In this document: positions 28,336 to 37,391 of the stretch, one piece after another | How the letters are laid out: every line of letters begins with the position of its first letter | Position numbering within the stretch: the stretch's first letter is position 1 | Assembly (NCBI RefSeq): GCF_018687515.1 | Contig: NZ_CP061294.1 | Coordinates: 496,001 to 560,000 of the forward strand | DNA length: 64,000 nt | Direction: 5' to 3' | Source: Polynucleobacter sp. MWH-Spelu-300-X4 | GTDB lineage: Bacteria; Pseudomonadota; Gammaproteobacteria; Burkholderiales; Burkholderiaceae | Translations under genes and position numbers: made by a program | The notes under the pieces: model-generated | The model's input: the letters and a program-made list of their open reading frames with translations, nothing else | The model's database searches: none | Told to the model about the DNA's origin: nothing

Positions 28336-30117
28336 ATGAGCTATAGCGCACCAGTTAAAGAAATGTTATTTGTGATGCAAGACATCGCAGATATTGATAA
28401 GGTTGCTTCTATCCCAGGTTTTGAGGACTATGGTTACGATACGGCTGCTGCTGTGTTGGATGAGTCTGCAAAATTTTGTAATGAAGTGATTGCACCTTTG
28501 AATTGGGATGGCGATGTTAAGCCTAGCTCATGGAAAGACGGCGTAGTAACAACAACACCAGGCTTTAAAGAAGCATTTAAACAATTTGCTGAAGGTGGTT
28601 GGCAGGGTGTGATTCATCCAGGTGAGTATGGTGGCCAAGGTTTCCCTAAAGTCATTGCAACTGCTTGTACTGAAATGTTGAATGCTGCCAATATGTCTTT
28701 TGCGCTTTGCCCTATGTTGACTGATGGTGCGATTGAAGCTCTATTAACTGCTGCTAGTGATGAGCTAAAAGATCGTTACATTCCGAAGATGGTGACAGGT
28801 GAGTGGACGGGTACGATGAACTTAACTGAACCTCAGGCAGGTTCAGATTTGGCTGCGGTTCGTACAAAAGCCGAGCCTCAAGGTGACGGCACTTATAAAG
28901 TGTTTGGCACCAAAATCTTCATCACTTATGGTGAGCATGATATGGCTGAGAACATTGTGCATTTGGTTCTCGCTCGTTGTCCTGGTGCCCCTGAGGGTGT
29001 GAAAGGTATCTCATTGTTTGTGGTGCCTAAGTTCATGGTGAATGCTGATGGATCTTTAGGTGCGCGTAATGATGCGCATTGCGTATCGATTGAACATAAA
29101 TTGGGTATCAAGGCTAGTCCAACGGCAGTACTTCAGTTTGGTGATCATGGTGGTGCGATTGGTTATTTGGTAGGTGAAGAAAATCGTGGTCTTGAGTACA
29201 TGTTCATCATGATGAACGCTGCTCGTTTTGCGGTGGGTATGCAGGGTGTTGCGATTGCTGATCGTGCATATCAAAAAGCAGTCCAGTACGCTAAAGATCG
29301 CACGCAGTCCAAAGACTTGGCTGGTTCAGCGGAGCCAGTAGCGATTATTCACCATCCAGATGTGAAACGTATGTTGATGACCATGCGTGCTTATACGGAA
29401 GGCGCTCGTGCCATGGCTTATATGGCTGCAGCGTTGAGTGATGAAGCGCATCATGGACAAGATGAAGCATCTCGTCAACAAAGTTTGGCTTTCTATGAAT
29501 ACATGGTGCCACTTGTTAAGGGTTTCTCAACCGAGATGTCTGTTGAAGTTGCTAGTTTGGGTGTGCAAGTGCATGGTGGTATGGGTTTCATTGAAGAAAC
29601 AGGTGCGGCTCAGTTCTATCGTGATGCACGCATTCTGCCTATTTACGAAGGTACAACCGCAATTCAAGCGAATGACTTGGTGGGGCGTAAAACTTACCGT
29701 GATGGCGGTAAAGTAGCTAAATCAATCGCTGCTTTGATTAAACAAACAGAAGCCGAGTTAAATAACAGCGGTACACCAGCAGCTAAAGCTATGTTGAAGC
29801 ATTTATCTGTTGCGAGAGCTTCTTTTGAAACTGTTGTTGATTATGTTGTGGCTAATTTCAAGTCTGACATTAAAGGTGTTTTCGCGGGTAGCGTTGCCTA
29901 CCTTCGTTTAGCTGGTTTATTGATGAGTGGTTGGCAAATGGCTAGAGCGTTGTTGGCTGCTGAAGCGAAGTTGGATTCAGATAAAGAGTTTTTCTCCGCA
30001 AAGGTGGCGACTGCTCGCTTCCATGCTGAGTATTTGTTAAGCCAAGTTCCTGGAATCGCAACATCGATTCTTGAAGGTGGTGCAACAGTTAATGCTCTAA
30101 GCGCTGAGCAGTTCTAA
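28336..30117 (+). CDS. Acyl-CoA dehydrogenase, DmdC-like long form
   Basis: A 593-aa FAD enzyme that oxidises an acyl-CoA at the alpha-beta bond and passes electrons to ETF. NLTEPQAGSDLAAVRTKAEP and FITYGEHD are FAD and substrate elements. Catalytic Glu438 lies in PIYEGTTAIQANDLVGRK. A C-terminal extension (about 470-593) distinguishes it from the roughly 390-aa ACADs and matches the DmdC (3-methylmercaptopropionyl-CoA dehydrogenase) and related long forms. It is cotranscribed with etfBA and ends at a strong terminator. Whether the substrate is a sulfur compound or an ordinary fatty acyl-CoA cannot be told from sequence. Confidence 0.85.
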   Translation: MSYSAPVKEMLFVMQDIADIDKVASIPGFEDYGYDTAAAVLDESAKFCNEVIAPLNWDGDVKPSSWKDGVVTTTPGFKEAFKQFAEGGWQGVIHPGEYGGQGFPKVIATACTEMLNAANMSFALCPMLTDGAIEALLTAASDELKDRYIPKMVTGEWTGTMNLTEPQAGSDLAAVRTKAEPQGDGTYKVFGTKIFITYGEHDMAENIVHLVLARCPGAPEGVKGISLFVVPKFMVNADGSLGARNDAHCVSIEHKLGIKASPTAVLQFGDHGGAIGYLVGEENRGLEYMFIMMNAARFAVGMQGVAIADRAYQKAVQYAKDRTQSKDLAGSAEPVAIIHHPDVKRMLMTMRAYTEGARAMAYMAAALSDEAHHGQDEASRQQSLAFYEYMVPLVKGFSTEMSVEVASLGVQVHGGMGFIEETGAAQFYRDARILPIYEGTTAIQANDLVGRKTYRDGGKVAKSIAALIKQTEAELNNSGTPAAKAMLKHLSVARASFETVVDYVVANFKSDIKGVFAGSVAYLRLAGLLMSGWQMARALLAAEAKLDSDKEFFSAKVATARFHAEYLLSQVPGIATSILEGGATVNALSAEQF

Positions 30118-30135
30118 CAAGATATTTGATATCGT

Positions 30136-30166
30136 AAAAAAGGGTGAACTTAGTTCACCCTTTTTT
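30136..30166 (+). terminator. Strong terminator after the acyl-CoA dehydrogenase gene
   Basis: AAAAAAGGGTGAACT (30136-30150) and AGTTCACCCTTTTTT (30152-30166) are perfect complements. The symmetric A and T runs suggest it works in both directions, also closing the minus-strand gene ending at 30217. Confidence 0.93.
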
Positions 30167-30216
30167 GTTGAGAGATTGTTGAGGAGTTATGGGGAGCTAT
30201 GAGAAATTGAGAAAAA

Positions 30217-30657
30217 TTATTGGGATATTTTTCTAGCCGCCTCTATTTGACTAATGAAATGTTGCTCAAAAGCGATCGCAAGACCTGACATCATGACGGC
30301 TGCACCGATCATCAAAGAAACAATCACGCACAAAATAACCAACCATCCGGATTCATTTTTTTGTTTGGATTGGCTATTGAATTGAGCATCCCATTTTTCA
30401 TCAGGGCGTAGGCCAAATGTGATGGTGGTTAACCAGCTTGCTTCTAGTGAAATAAACCCAGCGGTTGCCAAGATCCATCCTAGCGCTGATGACATCTCGC
30501 TAGCTCCTAACAGTTTCCAACCTAGAATTCCGGCAAATAAGCCAATCATCTGTAGCCACGCCCAAATATTACCTAGGCCTTTTAAGTAAAAAATATTGAG
30601 CCCGCTTCCCGGGAGTAGTAAACCTAGAGAGCAAAAGATGAGTTTATTTTTATGCAT
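30217..30657 (-). CDS. Small four-helix membrane protein, TM2-like
   Basis: A 146-aa protein with hydrophobic segments at about 7-25, 31-50, 57-80 and 103-130. The first pair with GSGLNIFYLKGLGNIWAWLQ (17-36) resembles the TM2 domain pattern (glycine, FYLG, then a second helix). Function is unknown. The upstream gene on the same strand (a META-domain lipoprotein) ends 39 bp away, so they may be cotranscribed. No clear ribosome site precedes the ATG. Confidence 0.6.
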   Translation of the reverse strand: MHKNKLIFCSLGLLLPGSGLNIFYLKGLGNIWAWLQMIGLFAGILGWKLLGASEMSSALGWILATAGFISLEASWLTTITFGLRPDEKWDAQFNSQSKQKNESGWLVILCVIVSLMIGAAVMMSGLAIAFEQHFISQIEAARKISQ

Positions 30658-30696
30658 GAGGCTATTGTATTGGGTTGATTTAAATTGGGTCGAGGC

Positions 30697-31191
30697 TTAT
30701 TTATTTTTAAGCGCAAAGCTTAGAACTTCACCATCTCTTGTCATCATGAGTAAGCGATCGCCGTCGCGAACTAAGGTTCTATAGTCGCTGATATAGCTTA
30801 AAAATTTGAATTCTAATTCGCTGATATAGGGGGCACAGGCTTTGCGTGTGCTGGCTACCTTATCAATCAAAATGCCGCGTTCATCTGCAGTGATCTCGGC
30901 CGTATAGAGATTGCAACCCGCGTTGCCACTGACTTTTTTACCATCTGGTGAAATAGCTAAGGTCATAGGTATTTCATAAGAGCCCTGGGGAATCTTTCTT
31001 AAGCGTGTTTTATGGTCGCTAGGGCTGGTGTAGTGCCAGCGGATAAGTTCCCATTGGCTATCAACCAACTCGTGGATTGGGGGGCTGCTAACGGCCCCGC
31101 AATTGGGCATAACCTGGGCGCAACCTGTTAAGGTGACCGCCAATACAAGGCTGAGCCTATAAAATAGGCTTGGAAGTTGGTTTTTGGTCAT
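30697..31191 (-). CDS. META-domain (HslJ-like) lipoprotein
   Basis: A 164-aa protein. The N terminus has a lipoprotein signal with lipobox LTGC (lipidated Cys24). Residues about 40-160 follow the META/HslJ pattern: SQWELIRWH, then SGNAGCNLYTAEI around residue 88, KVASTRKACAP, and a closing DGEVLSF strand. META proteins are outer-membrane or periplasmic proteins of uncertain function, linked to heat or novobiocin tolerance in E. coli HslJ. It is divergent from rpsP, with start codons 78 bp apart. Confidence 0.78.
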   Translation of the reverse strand: MTKNQLPSLFYRLSLVLAVTLTGCAQVMPNCGAVSSPPIHELVDSQWELIRWHYTSPSDHKTRLRKIPQGSYEIPMTLAISPDGKKVSGNAGCNLYTAEITADERGILIDKVASTRKACAPYISELEFKFLSYISDYRTLVRDGDRLLMMTRDGEVLSFALKNK

Positions 31192-31230
31192 GGAATCCCT
31201 AATTTTTTAGCTTTCGTTTCATTTCTGCGA

Positions 31231-31236
31231 TAGAAT
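31231..31236 (+). promoter_or_regulatory. Putative -10 element for rpsP
   Basis: TAGAAT lies 33 bp before the rpsP ATG in the only gap between divergent genes. The -35 region is weak. The same TAGAAT hexamer appears before dctQ (40950-40955) and rpmF (61741-61746). Confidence 0.45.
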
Positions 31237-31269
31237 ACGGGGTTTATTAAAGCATTGTAAGGAACTCAC

Positions 31270-31515
31270 ATGGTCGTCATTCGACTCGCACGCGGCGGTT
31301 CAAAAAATCGTCCTTTCTTCAGCATCGTTGCTACAGACAAACGCAACCGTCGTGACTCGAACTTTATCGAGCGCCTTGGTTATTACAATCCTAGCGCAGT
31401 AGAAACAGAACAAGGTTTCCGTATTGCTCAAGATCGTTTGACATATTGGCAAGGTGTTGGCGCACAATTATCGCCAACAGTAGCACGTTTACTTAAAACT
31501 GCTCCTAAGGCCTAA
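31270..31515 (+). CDS. rpsP: 30S ribosomal protein S16
   Basis: An 81-aa S16 protein. [29 protein letters not shown] at the N terminus (in overlapping pieces) and [10 protein letters not shown] are diagnostic. GGAACTC upstream gives a ribosome site. It heads the universal rpsP-rimM-trmD-rplS operon. A hairpin (31523-31541) sits in the gap to rimM. Confidence 0.97.
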   Translation: MVVIRLARGGSKNRPFFSIVATDKRNRRDSNFIERLGYYNPSAVETEQGFRIAQDRLTYWQGVGAQLSPTVARLLKTAPKA

Positions 31516-31522
31516 TAGGCTT

Positions 31523-31541
31523 TGATGGCTTTAAGCCATCA
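31523..31541 (+). promoter_or_regulatory. Hairpin between rpsP and rimM
   Basis: TGATGGCTT (31523-31531) and AAGCCATCA (31533-31541) are perfect complements; a real loop would be about 5 nt. No T-tract follows. It starts 8 nt after the rpsP stop. It could stabilise the rpsP mRNA end or attenuate transcription, which would help explain how S16 is made in excess of RimM and TrmD. That role is inference. Confidence 0.5.
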
Positions 31542-31576
31542 TACGGTAGGTCAATCTTAATCATTTGGAGGCTCGC

Positions 31577-32140
31577 ATGAGTCAAACCGTGAGTCCTCCT
31601 GTTGATTTAGTCTTGGTTGGGCATGTGCTCGATGCCCAGGGAATTAGGGGTTTAATCAAGGTTAAACCTTATTCTAAAGAGCCTCTAGCGTTATTTTCTG
31701 CACCTATTATTTGGTTAGTGAAGCCACCTGCTTCACTAGATCTGTCACATCCTTTTTCGGTAAAGACATCGAAGGAGCATAGTGGCCAGGTGCTTTTAGG
31801 CTTGGATGGGGTATCGGACCGGGATCAGGCTCTAGTATTAAAAGGGTCGGCAATTTACGTTAGTCGGGCGGATTTCCCAAGTCAGGCTGACGATGACAGT
31901 TTTTATTGGGTTGATTTAATTGGGTTGCCAGTTACAAACCTCCAAGGGGAGGCTTTGGGGGTTGTTTCTGATTTAATGGATAACGGTGCTCAATCAATCC
32001 TTTGCGTTAAGTCTGCTGATGCTAAATCAGACAAGGGTGAGCAATTAATCCCTTTTATTAAAACTGTTATTCAGTCTGTAACTGTTGATAAAAGCTCTGA
32101 AAAATATGGCATCGTCGTTGATTGGCAGTTAGACTGGTAA
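31577..32140 (+). CDS. rimM: Ribosome maturation factor RimM
   Basis: A 187-aa 30S maturation factor that binds S19. The N-terminal RimM domain has VGHVLDAQGIRGLIKVKPYS, and the C-terminal PRC-barrel has FYWVDLIGLPVTNLQGEALG. ATG 31577 follows GGAGG at 31567-31571, so it is preferred over the TTG four codons upstream. It is followed 27 bp later by trmD. Confidence 0.94.
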   Translation: MSQTVSPPVDLVLVGHVLDAQGIRGLIKVKPYSKEPLALFSAPIIWLVKPPASLDLSHPFSVKTSKEHSGQVLLGLDGVSDRDQALVLKGSAIYVSRADFPSQADDDSFYWVDLIGLPVTNLQGEALGVVSDLMDNGAQSILCVKSADAKSDKGEQLIPFIKTVIQSVTVDKSSEKYGIVVDWQLDW

Positions 32141-32167
32141 AAAAACCACTTTCAATTCTGAAAATAT

Positions 32168-32923
32168 ATGCGTTTTGACGTCGTCACCATCTTTCCTGAA
32201 ATGTTTTCTGCTTTGAGCTCTTGGGGAGTGACCGGTAGGGCTTTTGAGAAGGGCTTGGTGAGTCTCAAAACCTGGAATCCTCGTGATTACACCTTGGACG
32301 CTCGTAGAACTGTTGATGATCGTGCTTACGGTGGTGGGCCTGGTATGGTGATGATGGCTAAACCTCTTGAAGATACTTTGGATGCGGTAGCTAAAGATCA
32401 GGGCGCCAAGAAAGGGCCGGTTATTCTCTTATCTCCTCAAGGGGAGCGATTTAACCAGAAAATGGCTAAAGATATCTACAATTTAGATACAGTTACCTTC
32501 ATTTGTGGCAGATATGAAGCAGTCGATCAACGTCTAATTGACCGTAGAGTCGATAAAGAGGTTAGTTTGGGGGATTTTGTTCTCTCTGGGGGTGAAATTC
32601 CAGCGATGGCTGTCATGGATTCTGTGATACGTCTCATTCCAGGGGCTTTGGGTGATGCTGAATCTGTAGCCCAAGATAGCTTCATGGATGGCCTTTTGGA
32701 CTGTTTTCACTATACCCGACCAGAAAATTATGAAAATTTATTGGTTCCGGACGTGCTTTTAGGCGGACATCACGCTAAAATAGCGGATTACCGTCGGAAA
32801 CAATCTTTGGAGCTGACGTTAAAAAGGCGGCCTGATTTAATTGATCAGGCGCGCAAGCAAGGCTTGCTGAGTTCTACCGATGAAGCTTATTTGGCGACAT
32901 TGGAAAACAAGGCAGGGATTTAA
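32168..32923 (+). CDS. trmD: tRNA (guanine-N1)-methyltransferase
   Basis: A 251-aa SPOUT (knotted) methyltransferase that makes m1G37 in tRNAs and so prevents +1 frameshifts. [42 protein letters not shown] and [11 protein letters not shown] are the SAM-knot and tRNA-binding motifs. Length is normal. It is the third gene of the rpsP operon. Confidence 0.97.
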   Translation: MRFDVVTIFPEMFSALSSWGVTGRAFEKGLVSLKTWNPRDYTLDARRTVDDRAYGGGPGMVMMAKPLEDTLDAVAKDQGAKKGPVILLSPQGERFNQKMAKDIYNLDTVTFICGRYEAVDQRLIDRRVDKEVSLGDFVLSGGEIPAMAVMDSVIRLIPGALGDAESVAQDSFMDGLLDCFHYTRPENYENLLVPDVLLGGHHAKIADYRRKQSLELTLKRRPDLIDQARKQGLLSSTDEAYLATLENKAGI

Positions 32924-32942
32924 ACCGCATCCTCTATCAAGT

Positions 32943-32960
32943 CCGCAGGTTCTTCCTCGG
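32943..32960 (+). promoter_or_regulatory. Possible hairpin in the rplS leader
   Basis: CCG-c-AGG (32943-32949) can pair with CCT-CGG (32955-32960) with one bulged C and loop TTCTT. It lies 34 nt before the rplS ATG. It could be part of an L19 leader control element. The stem is short, so support is modest. Confidence 0.3.
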
Positions 32961-32994
32961 AATTAAACGTTGGTACGATGCAAAAGGAGTTGTA

Positions 32995-33381
32995 ATGAAT
33001 ATTATTGAATCAATTGAGCAAGAAGAAATTGCTCGTCTAACTGCTAATAAAGCAGTGCCAACTTTCGCTCCTGGCGATACAGTTGTTGTTAACGTTAACG
33101 TTGTTGAAGGTACACGTAAACGTGTGCAGGCTTACGAAGGCGTTGTTATTGCTAAACGCAACCGTGGCTTACACTCAAGCTTCATCGTTCGTAAGATTTC
33201 ATCTGGCGAAGGTGTTGAGCGTACATTCCAAACTTACTCACCATTGATCGCTAGCATTGAAGTTAAGCGTCGCGGTGATGTGCGTCGTGCTAAGTTGTAC
33301 TACTTGCGTGACCGTTCAGGTAAGTCAGCACGTATTAAGGAAAAATTACAGGCTCGTACAAAAGAAGCGGTTGCTGAGTAA
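32995..33381 (+). CDS. rplS: 50S ribosomal protein L19
   Basis: A 128-aa L19 protein at the 30S-50S interface. [40 protein letters not shown] and [13 protein letters not shown] (in parts) are diagnostic, and [21 protein letters not shown] closes the fold. The ribosome site AAAGGAG lies upstream of the ATG. A strong terminator follows. Confidence 0.97.
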   Translation: MNIIESIEQEEIARLTANKAVPTFAPGDTVVVNVNVVEGTRKRVQAYEGVVIAKRNRGLHSSFIVRKISSGEGVERTFQTYSPLIASIEVKRRGDVRRAKLYYLRDRSGKSARIKEKLQARTKEAVAE

Positions 33382-33408
33382 TCAGTTATCTTTAGTACGC
33401 TTGTTAAT

Positions 33409-33436
33409 AAAGGCAGCCTCGGCTGCCTTTATTTTT
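33409..33436 (+). terminator. Terminator after rplS
   Basis: AAAGGCAGC (33409-33417), loop CTCG, and GCTGCCTTT (33422-33430) followed by ATTTTTT. A 9-bp stem with a stable tetraloop ends the rpsP operon. Confidence 0.93.
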
Positions 33437-33486
33437 TCATTCGCATTATTTGAATGATTTGTTCTGAACTTCTATAAACTAATGCC

Positions 33487-34233
33487 ATGTCATCGGATGA
33501 TTTAACCCTTCAGCCATCAAGTCTTGAACAGCGAAAGCCGCGCGTACCAAGTTTTGATCCGCAGGCTATGCCTGTGGTAGCAAGGGATACACATTTAAGT
33601 CCAGTAGAGAGGCATTTGTTGTCGATCACTGGGATGCGCCAACGTTTTTTGGAAGATAAGGAGTGGGCGGTTGAATTAACCGATGAAAACCGCTCGGTCT
33701 TGGCAGCTAAAAATGCAATGGCGGCGGGTCGAGGTGGTGTACCAACTCCGGCTGCTGTATTGGTGCCGATGGTGGCTTACGAGGATGAGCTTAAGATTCT
33801 CTTAACCAAGCGAACCAGTCATCTCCATGATCATCCCGGCCAAATTAGTTTTCCTGGGGGTAGAACGGATCCTGAAGATGTTTCTCCTGAGCATACCGCT
33901 TTGCGTGAAGCCCAAGAGGAAATTGGATTGCCTGAGAGTTATGTAGAAATTTTGGGGCGCTTACCGCATTACTTAACAATTACTGGATATCAGGTGACGC
34001 CTATTGCTGCCTTGGTAAAGCCGGGCTGTGTGTATCAACCTGATCCATTTGAAGTTGATGAGATTTTTGAAGTGCCGATGAGTTTTTTGATGAATCCTCA
34101 TCACCATGAACGTAGAATGTGGCAAAGTCCTGAAGGTGCGCGACAGTTTTATTCTATGCCTTATGAGAATAAATTTATCTGGGGTGCAACTGCGGGTATG
34201 CTACGTAACCTTTATCATTTTTTAAGAGCATGA
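33487..34233 (+). CDS. Nudix hydrolase, probable CoA pyrophosphatase
   Basis: A 248-aa protein with the Nudix box GGRTDPEDVSPEHTALREAQEEIGL split over about 119-143 (REAQEEIG catalytic core). LTKRTSHLHDHPGQISFPGG just before it matches the CoA-pyrophosphatase NudL/PCD1 subgroup (UPF0035-like pattern). The N-terminal 60 residues are an extra, probably flexible, region. It probably trims CoA or related nucleotides. Its stop codon overlaps the cobD-like start as ATGA. Confidence 0.8.
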   Translation: MSSDDLTLQPSSLEQRKPRVPSFDPQAMPVVARDTHLSPVERHLLSITGMRQRFLEDKEWAVELTDENRSVLAAKNAMAAGRGGVPTPAAVLVPMVAYEDELKILLTKRTSHLHDHPGQISFPGGRTDPEDVSPEHTALREAQEEIGLPESYVEILGRLPHYLTITGYQVTPIAALVKPGCVYQPDPFEVDEIFEVPMSFLMNPHHHERRMWQSPEGARQFYSMPYENKFIWGATAGMLRNLYHFLRA

Positions 34234-35174
34234 CATTCTTTTCTATTCTTTTCGCGCTCATCGCTGAGCAATATAAGCCGGTTGAAAAAGATCACTGGCT
34301 CCGACACTTTCTTGAAAACTGGTTGGACCTTGCCGTTAAAAACGTCGATACAGGATCTGAGGGTAGTGGTCGTTTAGCCTGTCTATTAGCGTTTGCACCA
34401 CCAGTAATTGTGGTTTTATTGGTGCATTTTGTTTTATTGGCGACTCAACCATTATTAGCGTTCGCTTGGAACGTCTTAATTGTTTATCTTTTCTTGGGTT
34501 TCAGACAGTTCAGTCATCCATTCACAGCGATTCATGAAGCTTTATTGGAGCATAATTTAGAAGAGGCAAGAAGGGTCTTGGCGGAGTGGCAGGGACCTGG
34601 TGTTAATACAGATACGATGACCGAGTCAGAAGTGATTTGCTTGGCCCTTGAACGCGCCATTGTTGGTGCGCACCGTCATGTGTTTGGTGTCATTTTCTGG
34701 TTCATGCTGCCATTGGGGCCAGCTGGTGTGGTGTTATACCGTTTAGCCGATATGGCTGCGCAACGTTGGCCATCGCAGGCCAGTCTTTCCTTGGCGCATG
34801 CATCAAGCAAATTCTTTTATGTGATTGACTGGTTGCCAACACGTTTAACAGCCATTGGCTTTGCAATTGTTGGCAATTTTGAAGATGCTATTTATGGTTG
34901 GCGCTACCATCTAAGTAAATGGGGTAATGAGTTAGAAGCTGTTATTTTGGCTTCAGGCGCGGGTGCTTTAGGTGTGCGTTTAGGCGCTCCTTTACCAGAG
35001 CCTAGCAGCGATGAAGCGTTAAGAATGGCCGAAGCTGGTGAGCCACCTATTATTGATTTGGGGCTAGAAGCATCTGTACGCAGTTTGCGTTCAGCGGTTG
35101 GTTTGGTGTGGCGCGCGGTGATTCTTTGGTTAGTCGTGATAGCGATGATGACTATTTCAACCTGGCTTGGATAG
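34230..35174 (+). CDS. CobD/CbiB-family membrane protein
   Basis: A 314-aa integral membrane protein. FFSILFALIAEQYKPV at the N terminus, FRQFSHPFTAIHEALLEHNLEEAR in two parts, and ERAIVGAHRHVFGVIFWFMLPLGPAGVVLYR match the CobD/CbiB-AmpE superfamily. In cobalamin producers CbiB attaches aminopropanol to cobyric acid. No other cobalamin gene is nearby, and the N terminus resembles AmpE-like members, so a different role is likely. It overlaps rsgA (convergent) by 23 bp at its 3' end and is coupled to the Nudix gene. Confidence 0.72.
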   Translation: MTFFSILFALIAEQYKPVEKDHWLRHFLENWLDLAVKNVDTGSEGSGRLACLLAFAPPVIVVLLVHFVLLATQPLLAFAWNVLIVYLFLGFRQFSHPFTAIHEALLEHNLEEARRVLAEWQGPGVNTDTMTESEVICLALERAIVGAHRHVFGVIFWFMLPLGPAGVVLYRLADMAAQRWPSQASLSLAHASSKFFYVIDWLPTRLTAIGFAIVGNFEDAIYGWRYHLSKWGNELEAVILASGAGALGVRLGAPLPEPSSDEALRMAEAGEPPIIDLGLEASVRSLRSAVGLVWRAVILWLVVIAMMTISTWLG

Positions 35175-36105
35175 CGTCAGCATTCAGTGACTCATGGCGA
35201 AGTTGTCGGAATAATTCAACGCGTTGCGCTGATATTTCACCAGCTTCCACTGCCGCTCTGATGGCGCAGGCTGGTTCATCACCATGGCTACAGTTGTGAA
35301 ATTTACAGGCTCCTAATAGGGGCCTGAATTCTTTAAAGGCGTGCTGTAATTCACTTTCTGATAAGTGAGCTAAGCCAAATTCCTGGAAGCCTGGAGAATC
35401 AATTAAGGCTCCTTGAGCCGCGACACCATTTATTTCTTTAGGTGGTAGATCATAGTAACGGCAGGCAGTCGTGGTGTGTTTGCCGCTATCTAATTTTTTG
35501 GAGTGTTCTTGTGTTTGAGCTGCCGCATCCGGAATTAAGGCATTTAATAATGTTGACTTACCCATGCCGGATTGACCCACTAAAACAGAAACTTTGCCAT
35601 AGACGTGTTGAGCTAAATTGAGAACAGAGGCGGGATCATGTTTGACTGATATTTCATGAACTGGATAGCCCATCACTTGATAAGGCTCCAGCATTTTTCT
35701 TGCTTGGGGTAGCTTATTAGGTAAATCACATTTATTCAAAATGATGCGTGGGATGATGCCAGCTGTTTCCGCTGCAATCACCGCTCGTCCTAATAAATCT
35801 GGAGAGAATCCTGGCTCAGTAGCCAGCACGATCAAAATTTGATCGACATTGCTGGCGATTGATTTACTCTTATAGGCGTCTGAGCGGTAGAGAAGGTTTT
35901 TTCTTTCGGCGATTTTCTCAATAACAGCCTGTTCAGGACCTGTCTCTTTGACGTAAAGCGTATCGCCTACTGCTCCCATGTGTTGTTTGCCACGAGAGGT
36001 TACTTGATAGAGTGTTTTTGGATCTAAGCCCTCTGTGCCACCCATGGGTCTTGCCAAATAATGACGACCGTAGGATGCGACGAGCAGGGCTTGAAATGTT
36101 TTCAT
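35152..36105 (-). CDS. rsgA: Ribosome small-subunit GTPase RsgA
   Basis: A 317-aa circularly permuted GTPase for late 30S maturation. An OB fold at about 1-80 is followed by G4 NKCD (124-127), G1 GQSGMGKS (177-184) and G3 DSPG (236-239), in the permuted order G4-G1-G3. A zinc-binding C-terminal domain has CKFHNCSHGDEPAC. It lies 17 bp after the Ste24-type protease gene on the minus strand. Its last codons overlap the convergent cobD-like gene. Confidence 0.95.
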   Translation of the reverse strand: MKTFQALLVASYGRHYLARPMGGTEGLDPKTLYQVTSRGKQHMGAVGDTLYVKETGPEQAVIEKIAERKNLLYRSDAYKSKSIASNVDQILIVLATEPGFSPDLLGRAVIAAETAGIIPRIILNKCDLPNKLPQARKMLEPYQVMGYPVHEISVKHDPASVLNLAQHVYGKVSVLVGQSGMGKSTLLNALIPDAAAQTQEHSKKLDSGKHTTTACRYYDLPPKEINGVAAQGALIDSPGFQEFGLAHLSESELQHAFKEFRPLLGACKFHNCSHGDEPACAIRAAVEAGEISAQRVELFRQLRHESLNADAIQARLK

Positions 36106-36122
36106 GGAGCTTCTTTATAGCA

Positions 36123-37376
36123 CTAGTCAGCTAGTTTTTGTAAATGCGCTATGCGCAATGGTGCTGGTGGATGCGAATCGTAAAAGCTTGAGTACAAAGG
36201 GTCTGGTGTTAAGGTTGCGGCGTTATCTTGATATAGCTTTACTAAAGCCGTTATCAAATCATGCGCTGATGATTTTTCAGCGGCGAAAGCATCCGCTTCA
36301 TATTCATGTTTGCGTGAGCCCATGCTGTTAATCGGGGTTAAGAAAAATCCAAAAACAGGCATAACCAAACTAAATAGAGCTAATGCTAAGCCAGCGTTAT
36401 AGCCGTTAAAGTCAGGCATTACTCCAAGGCTTAGATAAAACCAAGGTTTGGTGGAGATCCAACCAAGCAATGCTAAAACCGCTAAGCTAAGAGCGAAAGA
36501 TTGGATTAAACGTTTACGAATATGTTGGCGTTTGAAGTGACCTAACTCATGAGCGAGAACGGCTTCAATTTCTTCTGGATTTAAACGTTCAATGAGGGTA
36601 TCAAAAAATACGATACGTTTTGCTTTGCCCATACCTGTGAAGTAAGCGTTGCCGTGGGCGCTTCGCTTGCTGCCGTCCATGATGAATAAACCTTGGCTTG
36701 TGAAGTCACAGCGTTTTAGTAAATTCTCAATACGTTCTTTTAGAGGGCCATCCTCTAATGGTTTAAATTTATTGAATAAGGGTGCAATGAAAGTTGGGAA
36801 TAGCCAAATTAATAAAACATTAAATGCGACCCAAACAACCCAGGTTAATACCCACCAATATTCGCCAGCGTGTGCCATCAGGGTGAGAACGACCCATAAC
36901 AAGGGTAGGCCAATTGCAAGACTTAAGGCAAGCCCTTTGACCATGTCTGTAAAAAATAAACCAATTGTCATGCGATTAAAGCCGAATTTTTCCTCAATGC
37001 CGAATTGACGATATAAAGAAAAGGGTAGGTCGATGATGCCGGTAATTAAGCTCAGTGAAATAAGTAAGGTGATTTGTTGATAAGCGCCAGGCCCCATCAA
37101 ATCCAAGGTGAAATCATGGACATATTGCAAACCACCTAGTAAGGTAAAGCTAATTAAAATAGCAGCGGATAGGGCAATCTCAAATAATCCTAAACGCAGT
37201 TTCGCAATAGTGTAGTCCGCGGCTTTATGATGGTCGGCCAAAGATACTTTGTTCGCAAAGTCTTTGGGCACCTCTTCGCGATGTTTTGAAATATGGCGGA
37301 TATGGCGGCTGGCTAAATAATAGCGGGTCGCGATGCTGAGGGCAAGGCCCAAAATAAACAAAAAAGTAAATGTCAT
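36123..37376 (-). CDS. M48 zinc metalloprotease, CAAX protease 1/Ste24 type
   Basis: A 417-aa integral membrane metalloprotease. The zinc motif HELGH lies at 276-280, and the third ligand Glu in [11 protein letters not shown] follows near 350. Seven or so hydrophobic segments surround the site, as in Ste24. Bacterial members probably act in membrane protein quality control; they do not process prenylated proteins. The start codon is only 15 bp from that of divergent orn. Confidence 0.88.
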   Translation of the reverse strand: MTFTFLFILGLALSIATRYYLASRHIRHISKHREEVPKDFANKVSLADHHKAADYTIAKLRLGLFEIALSAAILISFTLLGGLQYVHDFTLDLMGPGAYQQITLLISLSLITGIIDLPFSLYRQFGIEEKFGFNRMTIGLFFTDMVKGLALSLAIGLPLLWVVLTLMAHAGEYWWVLTWVVWVAFNVLLIWLFPTFIAPLFNKFKPLEDGPLKERIENLLKRCDFTSQGLFIMDGSKRSAHGNAYFTGMGKAKRIVFFDTLIERLNPEEIEAVLAHELGHFKRQHIRKRLIQSFALSLAVLALLGWISTKPWFYLSLGVMPDFNGYNAGLALALFSLVMPVFGFFLTPINSMGSRKHEYEADAFAAEKSSAHDLITALVKLYQDNAATLTPDPLYSSFYDSHPPAPLRIAHLQKLAD

Positions 37377-37391
37377 GAGATGATTATAGGG

